64,000 bases of DNA from G965215145 sp965215145 (lineage in GTDB: Bacteria; Bacteroidota; Rhodothermia; Rhodothermales; JANQRZ01). The notes beneath the pieces are model-generated. The model was not told where the DNA came from. It was given only the letters and a program-made list of their open reading frames with translations, and made no database searches. The position numbers and the translations under genes are program-made. The stretch spans positions 496,001 through 560,000 of the forward strand of contig OZ244038.1 in NCBI GenBank assembly GCA_965215145.1, read 5' to 3'. Of the stretch, positions 58,387 to 64,000 are shown in pieces; positions within the stretch are counted from its first letter, which is position 1; every line of letters begins with the position of its first letter.

Positions 58387-58969
58387 CAGGTACACCAGCA
58401 ACGGAGCCAAACCCCTCGATGAACACTCCGTTGGGCGTGTCAAATTGGTGGAGGACCAGGCCCGTGGCTCCACTGAAGAGGTACGCCCGCCCGGTGTCTT
58501 CAGGGGTACTCCCGGGCTCCTCACGGCGGGCCCCGATGAGGAGGTCGCCGCGGCCGTCGCCGTCGGCGTCGGGTACGCCCGCCACCGTGGAACCGAAGCG
58601 GCCGCCATTCTCGACGTTCGGGGAGGTGAGCGTCAAAAGGAGTGCGCCGGTCGCGCCGTCGTAGAGGAGGGCTCGACCGGAGCGGACCATGCCCACGAGT
58701 AAGTCGCCCCGACCATCGCCGTTGGTATCGGGAACACCAGCCACCGTGTTGCCCAGGCCGCGGAAATCCCCATCGTTAGGATCTTCCGGGTCAGGGTGGC
58801 CGATCGTCTGGAGGAGGTTCTGCCCAGCCGCCGGGACGGCAGAGAATGCCATAAGGAGCGCCACCGCGTAGAGGCCGGCATGCAGCCAGCGAGATAGGTA
58901 GGTAGGTAGGTAGGTAGGTAGGTAGGTAGGTAGGGTAGCATCTCGCGGGACAGAGGAGATTCCGAACAT
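58379..58969 (-). CDS. FG-GAP protein copy 2, N-terminal portion with tetranucleotide repeat (frameshifted)
   Basis: 196 aa in this frame, ending at a TGA at 58379 created by an extra base. The ATG at 58969 is followed by MFGISSVPRDAT, then (LPTY)3 encoded by the repeat at 58897-58932, then a signal peptide SRWLHAGLYAVALLMAFSAV...AGQ and the first blades (VAGVPDTNGDGRGDLLVG; VAGVPDADGDGRGDLLIG). With nine repeats the ATG at 58969 is in frame with the signal peptide. Gain or loss of one unit would disconnect them, although another in-frame ATG at 59058 exists in a second frame. A TATGTTGG box at 59003 lies 34 bases upstream. Confidence 0.85.
   Translation of the reverse strand: MFGISSVPRDATLPTYLPTYLPTYLSRWLHAGLYAVALLMAFSAVPAAGQNLLQTIGHPDPEDPNDGDFRGLGNTVAGVPDTNGDGRGDLLVGMVRSGRALLYDGATGALLLTLTSPNVENGGRFGSTVAGVPDADGDGRGDLLIGARREEPGSTPEDTGRAYLFSGATGLVLHQFDTPNGVFIEGFGSVAGVPER
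58897..58932. repeat. Tetranucleotide microsatellite (GGTA)9, coding strand (TACC)9
   Basis: Nine uninterrupted GGTA units on the plus strand, a rare simple repeat in this otherwise complex GC-rich sequence. They lie between the start codon and the signal peptide of a surface protein gene. Tetranucleotide tracts of this kind change length by slipped-strand mispairing, and a four-base unit always changes the reading frame. Confidence 0.95.
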
Positions 58970-59002
58970 GATTCTGGAGTGAGAGGGCGTTTCAGGAGGA
59001 GC

Positions 59003-59010
59003 CCAACATA
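59003..59010 (-). promoter_or_regulatory. Putative -7 box (TATGTTGG) of FG-GAP copy 2
   Basis: Minus-strand TATGTTGG, 34 bases upstream of the ATG at 58969, close to the TAnnTTTG consensus. Confidence 0.4.
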
Positions 59011-59068
59011 CAACATCTCCCGTGCGCCTCCAGCTTGCTGTAACATGTCGGGCCTCACTCGGCAGCCA

Positions 59069-60112
59069 CTAGAAGTGTCGGAACCCCTCGGCCTCCAGCG
59101 GCACGTCCTGGCCGTCGGGCAGGCGCAGCGTGACGCCCTCGGCCGCCTCCGTCACCTCGCCCACGACGGCGAACGTGTCGGCCGGCAGCCGGTCGCAGTC
59201 GGCAGGGGAGAGGGCGAACAGCAGCTCGTAGTCCTCGCCCCCGTAGAGGGCGTACCCCTCGGGCCGCCCGCTGAACCGCTCGGCGGCGCGGAACGTGTCG
59301 ATGTGGATCGGGAGCAGCCCCAACTCGACCCGCGCCCCCACGTCGCCCGCCCGGCAGAGGTGGTGGACCTCGGAGGCGAGCCCGTCCGAGAGGTCGATCA
59401 GCGCCGTCGGGCGGACGCCGGCGTCCGCCCACGCCCGCACCCGGTCCGTCCGCGCCTGCGGCGCGAGCTGCCGTTCGACGACGTAGGCCCACTCCCCGAG
59501 GTCGGGCTGCTCGCCGTCGGCCTCGAACGCCTCCTTCTCGGCGAGGAGCACGCGGAGCCCGGCCGCCGCCGCGCCGAGGTCGCCGGTGACGCAGAGGAGG
59601 TCGCCGGGGGAGGCGCCGCGGCGGTACACGACGTCGGCCTCGGCGGCCTCGCCGATCACGGTGACGGAGATCACGAGCCGGGGCGCGGCCGTCACGTCGC
59701 CCCCGACGACGGCGAGCCCGTAGCGCCCGGCCGCCGCGGCCACTCCGGCATACAGCGCCTCGGCGGCCTCGACGGAGACGTTGTTCGGCAGCCCGAGCGC
59801 GACGGTGGCGAAGCGCGGGAGCGCGTTCATCGCCGCCACGTCGCTGACGTTCACCGCGAGGGCCTTCGCCCCGACCCCCTCCAGCGGCGCGAACGTCCGG
59901 TCGAAGTGGACGCCCTCGACGAGCGCGTCGGTGGTGACGACGTGGACTCTGCCCTCGCCATCGGGGCCGTCGCCGACGCGGTAGACGGCGGCGTCGTCGC
60001 CGATTCCCTGCACGAGCCCAGCCGGGTCACCGGCTAGCTCGGCGTCCAGCACATCCTGGAGCCGCTGGATCAGGCCGAACTCGCCGACCTCGGCGATGGG
60101 GGTGAACGTCAT
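59069..60112 (-). CDS. thiL: Thiamine-monophosphate kinase
   Basis: A 347-aa enzyme phosphorylating thiamine monophosphate to the active diphosphate cofactor. ATG at 60112 (MTFTPIAEVGEFGLIQRL) overlaps the anmK stop (ATGA). PurM-like signatures: GIGDDAAVYRV, TTDALVEGVHFDR, GAKALAVNVSDVAAMNA, VGGDVTAAPRL, LIDLSDGLASEVHHL, YALYGGEDYELLFA. Family-normal length. Last gene of the four-gene overlapping operon from 62497; its 3' end has been duplicated at 55609-55671. Confidence 0.96.
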   Translation of the reverse strand: MTFTPIAEVGEFGLIQRLQDVLDAELAGDPAGLVQGIGDDAAVYRVGDGPDGEGRVHVVTTDALVEGVHFDRTFAPLEGVGAKALAVNVSDVAAMNALPRFATVALGLPNNVSVEAAEALYAGVAAAAGRYGLAVVGGDVTAAPRLVISVTVIGEAAEADVVYRRGASPGDLLCVTGDLGAAAAGLRVLLAEKEAFEADGEQPDLGEWAYVVERQLAPQARTDRVRAWADAGVRPTALIDLSDGLASEVHHLCRAGDVGARVELGLLPIHIDTFRAAERFSGRPEGYALYGGEDYELLFALSPADCDRLPADTFAVVGEVTEAAEGVTLRLPDGQDVPLEAEGFRHF

Positions 60113-61287
60113 GGCGGGGGGAGGGCGAGGGCGCCGAGCCGGGCGGCCCGGGCGGCGCCGGTGACGGCGGGGAGGCTGGTGGGGACGCCGGCGGCCCACT
60201 CGTGCGCGAGCGCGGCGAAGCACAGCGCCTCCTTCTGGTCGGGGTCGAGGCCGTGGTCGGCGGTGGTCTGGACGGGGATGCCGACGGCGTCTGCGAGCCG
60301 GCGCATCAGCTCGCGGTTGTGGACGCCGCCGCCGGAGGCGATCAGCAGGTCCGGCCGGGCGTCTGCGGCGAACCGCTGGAGGGCGTCGGCGACGGAGCGG
60401 GCCGTGAGCGCCGTCGCGGTGGCGAGGAGGTCGGCGGGGTCGAGGCCGTGGGTGAGCAGCGCCTCGACGTAGGCCGTCCCGAACCGCTCGCGGCCGGTGG
60501 ATTTCGGCGGGGGACGATGGAAATAGGGGTCTTCCAGAAGCTCGGTGAGCAGCGCCTCGTCCGGCGTGCCGCGCGCGGCAGCGGCACCGTCGCGGTCGAG
60601 GGGTTCTCCCAACAGGCGCTCGGCGAGGGCGTCGAGGACCATGTTCGCCGGGCCGGTGTCGAAGGCGAACACGGCGTCCCGGTCCCCACCGGCCGGGAGC
60701 ACGGTGACGTTGGCGATCCCGCCGAGGTTCAGCAGCGCGCGGGTCTCGGCGGCGTCGGCGAAGAGCGCCCAGTCGAAGTAGGGGACGAGCGGGGCGCCTT
60801 GCCCGCCGAGCGCGACGTCGGCCGTGCGGAACCCGCCGATGGTGGGGATGCCGGTGAGCGCGGCGACGGTGCCGGGGTCGCCGAGCTGGAGCGTCGCGGC
60901 CACCCGGTCCCCGCCGATCTCGGCCGGCTCGGGGACGTGGTGGGCGGTGTGGCCGTGCGAGCCGATGAGGTGCACGTCCTCGGGCGTCAGCCCGGCCGCC
61001 TCAATTCCCGCGAGCGCAGTGTCGGCGAGGCGGCGGGCGAGGGCAGCGTCGAGCAGGGCCAGCGAGCGCACGTCGGAGGTTCTTTCTTCGACGTTCCGGT
61101 GGAGGGCGGCGCGGAAGGCGTCGGGGTAGGGGTGGTGGACGAACCCCAGCGGCTCGACGCGGAGCCCGCGTCCCGTCCCCGCGAGCCGCGCCACGGCTGC
61201 ATCGATGCCGTCGAGCGAGGTCCCGCTCATGAGCCCGACGACGACCCGTTCGGGGGCGTCGAGCAGCCGGCGCAGCGCGTCGCCCAT
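60109..61287 (-). CDS. anmK: Anhydro-N-acetylmuramic acid kinase
   Basis: A 392-aa cytoplasmic sugar kinase converting 1,6-anhydro-MurNAc plus ATP to MurNAc 6-phosphate in peptidoglycan recycling. ATG at 61287 (MGDALRRLLDAPERVVVGLM). Signatures: VGLMSGTSLDGIDAA, GSHGHTAHHVP, LQLGDPGTVAALTGIPTIG, FRTADVALGGQGAPLVPYFDW, NLGGIANVTVLP, FDTGPANMVLDAL and ASGGGVHNRELM. It overlaps thiL by 4 bases and touches the upstream gene (TGATG), so it is translationally coupled. Confidence 0.96.
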   Translation of the reverse strand: MGDALRRLLDAPERVVVGLMSGTSLDGIDAAVARLAGTGRGLRVEPLGFVHHPYPDAFRAALHRNVEERTSDVRSLALLDAALARRLADTALAGIEAAGLTPEDVHLIGSHGHTAHHVPEPAEIGGDRVAATLQLGDPGTVAALTGIPTIGGFRTADVALGGQGAPLVPYFDWALFADAAETRALLNLGGIANVTVLPAGGDRDAVFAFDTGPANMVLDALAERLLGEPLDRDGAAAARGTPDEALLTELLEDPYFHRPPPKSTGRERFGTAYVEALLTHGLDPADLLATATALTARSVADALQRFAADARPDLLIASGGGVHNRELMRRLADAVGIPVQTTADHGLDPDQKEALCFAALAHEWAAGVPTSLPAVTGAARAARLGALALPPP

Positions 61288-61805
61288 CAGCGCGCGCCTC
61301 CGCCAAAGTCGAGGCTCACCCGCTCGCAGGCGACGGCGTAGCCGAGCGCCCGCTTCGTCGCCGGGAACACCCGCGCGGCGGCGATGCCGAGGGCGAGCTC
61401 GGCGAAGGCCTCCTCCCCGTAACGGGCCCGCAGCCGCTCGCGCAGCTCGGGCGCGTCCTCGGCCCGCGCGACGGCCTCGGCGAACCGGACGGCATCGGCC
61501 AGCTCCTCGGGGACGTCGTCCGTGCGGCCCTCGGCGGCGGCCCGGACGAGGGCCGCGTCCACCCCCGCCTTGAGCGCCTGGTTGACCTCGATCTGCACGC
61601 ACGTCCCGCAGTCCTCGTGCCGCGTTGCGGCGATGCGGGCGAGGTGGTACGGCGCGGGAGGCAGCCGCCGCCGGTGCTGGGCCAGCGGCATGAACAGCCC
61701 GAACTTGACGAACGCCGCGCCGGACACGTCGGCGAGGTGGCGGAGGTAGTCCACGGGTGCGCCGAGGTCGCGCTCGATGCGGTCAAGGGCGAGGGCGCGG
61801 ATCAC
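61287..61805 (-). CDS. Carboxymuconolactone decarboxylase/AhpD-like protein
   Basis: A 172-aa all-helical protein; GTG at 61805 overlaps the stop of the TPR gene. The CMD core is RIAATRHEDCGTCVQIEVNQALKAG with the redox pair Cys66-Cys69 (CGTC) and preceding His/Glu, as in AhpD-like alkylhydroperoxidases. The second half, ELALGIAAARVFPATKRALGYAVAC, is the usual CMD tail. Possible role in peroxide detoxification; partner unknown. Middle of the operon between a TPR protein and anmK. Confidence 0.8.
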   Translation of the reverse strand: MIRALALDRIERDLGAPVDYLRHLADVSGAAFVKFGLFMPLAQHRRRLPPAPYHLARIAATRHEDCGTCVQIEVNQALKAGVDAALVRAAAEGRTDDVPEELADAVRFAEAVARAEDAPELRERLRARYGEEAFAELALGIAAARVFPATKRALGYAVACERVSLDFGGGAR

Positions 61806-62497
61806 GGTTTCGCCTCGGCGTCCCGTCGCCGCATCTCCTCGGCCTTCCGGGCGAACTCGTCGGCGCGCTCGGGGTGCTCGGCGGCGAGGCGGTCGTAGGC
61901 GTCGGCGGCGTCCCCGAAGTGCCGCTGCGAGGCGAAGATCTGCGCGAGCGTCTCGGAGACTGGGCCTTCGGCGTCCTCCTCCTCACCCTCCGCGGTCCCC
62001 CCGAATGCGGGGTCCGGCCGGATGCGCGGGGCGCTTTCGAGCTGCTCGATCAGCGTGTCGAGGTCGTCGATCTCCTCTAGCGCCACGGGAGGCTCGGCGG
62101 GGGCAGGGACCTCCCAAGCCTCGGGCGTGCTCGGTGACTCCTCGGATGCGGGCGGCTCCTGCTCGGCGGCGCGGGCAGGGTCCGCCAGCGCCTCGGGCGC
62201 CTCGACGGGGACCCACGCCGGCGCGGGGGCCGCCTGCCGGAGCAGCCGCGCGCGGTGGCGCGTCACGAGGGCGCTGCCGGGCATGAGGAAGAAGGCGCGG
62301 TGCCACGCCGCCAGCGCCTCGGCGGTGCGGCCCTGGGTCTCGTAGGTCTTCGCCAGGAGGACGTGCGCGGTGACGTAGGCGGGGAAGTCCGCCGCGAGCG
62401 CTTCGAGCACCGCCACGGCGTCCCCCGTCCGCCCCTCGACCAGGTGGCGGGCAGCCTGCTGGATGTCGACATCGGTGGGGGGAGGAGCGGGGGCCAT
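61802..62497 (-). CDS. Tetratricopeptide-repeat protein
   Basis: 231 aa from the ATG at 62497 (MAPAPPPTDVDIQQAARHLV). N-terminal TPR-like helices (GRTGDAVAVLEALAADFPAY, TAHVLLAKTYETQGRTAEAL), a Pro/Glu/Ala-rich disordered middle (about residues 95-165), and a C-terminal TPR-like pair (LAQIFASQRHFGDAADAYDRLAAEHPERADEF). No signal peptide or TM. Likely a scaffold in a complex; function unknown. First gene of the operon, with a TACCTTC box 33 bases upstream. Confidence 0.8.
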   Translation of the reverse strand: MAPAPPPTDVDIQQAARHLVEGRTGDAVAVLEALAADFPAYVTAHVLLAKTYETQGRTAEALAAWHRAFFLMPGSALVTRHRARLLRQAAPAPAWVPVEAPEALADPARAAEQEPPASEESPSTPEAWEVPAPAEPPVALEEIDDLDTLIEQLESAPRIRPDPAFGGTAEGEEEDAEGPVSETLAQIFASQRHFGDAADAYDRLAAEHPERADEFARKAEEMRRRDAEAKP

Positions 62498-62529
62498 CGG
62501 GGGGGCGAGCACGTCCGGGCGTAGCCCGC

Positions 62530-62536
62530 GAAGGTA
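62530..62536 (-). promoter_or_regulatory. Putative -7 box of the TPR-CMD-anmK-thiL operon (TACCTTC)
   Basis: Minus-strand TACCTTCG, 33 bases upstream of the TPR gene ATG at 62497. Confidence 0.45.
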
Positions 62537-62580
62537 CGACGGGGGATGCAGCGAGCGGAGGCCAGAGGAGGGGACGGACC

Positions 62581-62608
62581 GTAGAGGCACGGCACCGCCG
62601 TGCCCGAG
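62581..62608. repeat. GTAGAGGCAC-type palindrome copy
   Basis: GTAGAGGCACGGC and CCGTGCC form a stem; the right end is degraded (CGAG instead of CCTAC). Nearby at 62641, CCTTCGACTGCGCTCAGGG is another sequence I recall as a common dispersed repeat; it occurs once in this window. Confidence 0.6.
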
Positions 62609-62715
62609 AGCCATCGCGAGATCCCACCTCAGCACCACCCCCTTCGACTGCGCTCAGGGCGGGCTCCGGGGCGCGAGACGTCACGCCCGGCGAGGGGTGA
62701 GCGCATCCCCTCTTC

Positions 62716-64000
62716 TCACCCCCGCAGCGCCACAAAGCCGAACCCCACGATGAACAGCGCCTGGAAGGGGACGGCGGCCCACGCCCCGGCCCACGCCAGC
62801 GCGCCGAGCCCGGCGAGGGCGTACAGCGCCAGCGCGGCCTCCGCGACCCCGCCTCGCTCGCGGCTCCGGTAGCCCCCCTTCGGGGTGCGGACGAACGGGC
62901 TCGGCCGCCCGGCCAGCGCCTCGACGGCGCCGCGGGTGTTCGAGGCCGCGAGCCCCATTGAGGCGGCGAGCCACCACGGGAACCGGAGGAGCCGCCGCGG
63001 CCAGTCGGCGTAGAGCGCGCGCTGCGTGAGGACGTGGGCGAGCACCATCCCCGCGAAGGCGAACAGGCCGAGCCCCATCACCCCGAGGTACGCCTCCGAG
63101 ACGCCGAGGCCGAGGCCGTGCGCCGCCAGCAGCGGGGCGTGGGTGAGGGCGGCCAGCAGGATGGCCGGGAAGACGGCGAAGCCGGTGAGGTGGAGCGTGC
63201 CCTGCACCTTCGCGCCGACGGAGACGGGGCCGCGCCAGAGCCGCCCGAGCAGCTTCCGCGCGGTCTCGGCCGTCCCCTTCGTCCAGCGGAACTGCTGCTG
63301 CCGCCACGCCGCCACCGTCGCCGGCAGCTCGGCCGGGACGCCGAGGTCCGTTAGGAACCGGAACCGCCAGCCGGCCAGCTGCGCGCGGTACGAGAGGTCG
63401 AGGTCCTCGGTGATCGTGTCGGCCCGCCAGCCGCCGGCGTCGGCGATGGCGGCGGCGCGCCAGACGCCGGCGGTGCCGTTGAAGCTCATCAGCCAGCCGG
63501 CCCCGCAGCGCCCCGCCTGCTCGATCACGAAGTGGGCGTCGAGCAGCGCCGCCTGCGCCTCGGTCAGGGGGGTGTCGGCGTTGAGGTGCGCCCAGCGGGC
63601 CTGCACCAGCCCGACGCCGGGGTCCCGGAACGGGGGGACGGTGCGGCGGAGGAAGTCCGGCTGCGGCACGAAGTCGGCGTCGAAGACGGCGACGAGGTCG
63701 CCGCGGGCGAAGGCGAGCGCGGCGCCGAGCGCGCCGGCCTTGAACCCCGCGCGGTCCGGCCGGCGGACGTGGGCGACGTCGAGCCCCCGGCGGCGCCAGT
63801 GCGCCACGCGCTCGGCGACGACGGCCGCGGTGTCGTCGGTGGAGTCGTCGAGGACCTGGACTTCGAGGCGGTCGGCGGGGTAGTCCAGTCGCGCGCAGGC
63901 GTCGATGAGCCGGGCGGCGACGTAGCGCTCGTTGTAGAGCGGGAGCTGCACCGTGATGGCGGGCCAGGCCGCGCGGTCGGCGTCCGGCGGCGCGGGCGGG
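62716..64000 (-). CDS. Glycosyltransferase family 2 (cellulose-synthase-like), partial
   Basis: Runs off the right edge; 428 residues are visible and the N-terminus is missing (the frame reads AAWPAITVQLPLYNERYVA at the edge). GT2 catalytic features in order: VQVLDDSTDDTAAVV, VFDADFVPQPDFL (DxD), TITEDLDLSYRAQLAGW (TED base) and QQQFRWTKG (Q/RxxRW), followed by at least four C-terminal TM helices (LTGFAVFPAILLAAL; AYLGVMGLGLFAFAGMVL; PWWLAASMGLAASN; the final AVPFQALFIVGFGFVAL). A processive or membrane-linked hexosyltransferase is likely. Sugar and acceptor are unknown. Confidence 0.93.
   Translation of the reverse strand, partial: PPAPPDADRAAWPAITVQLPLYNERYVAARLIDACARLDYPADRLEVQVLDDSTDDTAAVVAERVAHWRRRGLDVAHVRRPDRAGFKAGALGAALAFARGDLVAVFDADFVPQPDFLRRTVPPFRDPGVGLVQARWAHLNADTPLTEAQAALLDAHFVIEQAGRCGAGWLMSFNGTAGVWRAAAIADAGGWRADTITEDLDLSYRAQLAGWRFRFLTDLGVPAELPATVAAWRQQQFRWTKGTAETARKLLGRLWRGPVSVGAKVQGTLHLTGFAVFPAILLAALTHAPLLAAHGLGLGVSEAYLGVMGLGLFAFAGMVLAHVLTQRALYADWPRRLLRFPWWLAASMGLAASNTRGAVEALAGRPSPFVRTPKGGYRSRERGGVAEAALALYALAGLGALAWAGAWAAVPFQALFIVGFGFVALRG

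Noticed and set aside
52101..58969. Regular spacing of near-identical words about every 200 bases, resembling a repeat array or CRISPR-like pattern
   Set aside because: The period equals one FG-GAP blade and the repeats are in frame inside long coding sequences; unit length and coding content do not fit a CRISPR array.
60113..60170. TPP riboswitch ahead of thiL
   Set aside because: thiL is the last gene of an overlapping operon with no untranslated space before its start codon.

Overview
This is a very GC-rich (roughly 70% by eye), gene-dense bacterial chromosome segment. It most likely comes from the Rhodothermota/Bacteroidota side of the tree (Rubricoccaceae-like). Three things point there: at least five predicted secreted proteins end in a type IX secretion (T9SS) type A sorting domain or related FlgD-like tail; there is a PorV/PorQ-like outer-membrane protein; and many genes are preceded by a TAnnTTC/TAnnTTG box, resembling the Bacteroidota -7 element, usually 20-45 bases upstream of the start codon. 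Species assignment is inference. No tRNA, rRNA, CRISPR array or complete insertion sequence was seen.

Layout, left to right. 1-13520 (minus strand) is one long ABC-export locus: a membrane-fusion adaptor, one MacB/LolD-type ATPase, and five consecutive paralogous MacB/FtsX-type permeases, the last running off the left edge. Divergently, 13796-16663 encodes an NtrC-type sigma-54 activator and its NtrY-like histidine kinase, a probable regulator of the ABC locus. 16698-18472 holds small accessory genes (a 71-aa protein, a 3-TM protein, YdeI-like, GrpB-like), followed by an apparent SIMPL-domain gene remnant. 18570-22813 is housekeeping: metK (minus) facing acpP-fabF-deoB (plus). 22833-27200 has a small membrane protein, a membrane sensor kinase, pcm, a 165-bp MITE-like element and a DUF368 (PopT-like) transporter. 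27210-32826 (minus) has two tandem microcompartment vertex (BMC-P) genes without shell hexamer genes, a T9SS subtilase, a hotdog thioesterase, and folP-cdaA.

32879-40687 (minus) carries a 1478-aa propeller-type hybrid sensor kinase, a T9SS propeller protein, an aldo/keto reductase and infC, which apparently starts at a rare AUC codon and is not followed by rpmI-rplT. 40938-48308 (plus) carries coaD, a class I aminotransferase, a cluster of four hairpin repeats, a site-2 protease and a three-gene surface operon (lipoprotein, T9SS propeller protein, PorV-like protein). 48322-64000 (minus) has a CPBP protease-like protein, a nitroreductase, an S9 peptidase, two tandemly duplicated FG-GAP propeller surface proteins, the overlapping operon TPR-CMD-anmK-thiL, and a partial GT2 glycosyltransferase.

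The most notable non-routine signals are these. The second FG-GAP gene has nine GGTA/TACC tetranucleotide repeats between its start codon and signal peptide, a classic phase-variation layout, plus a one-base frameshift further in. A decayed copy of the 3' end of thiL lies between the two FG-GAP genes, a fossil of the tandem duplication that made them. A family of dispersed palindromes ends in GTAGGGGC/GCCCCTAC and has compensated variable cores, sometimes supplying the stop codon of a gene.
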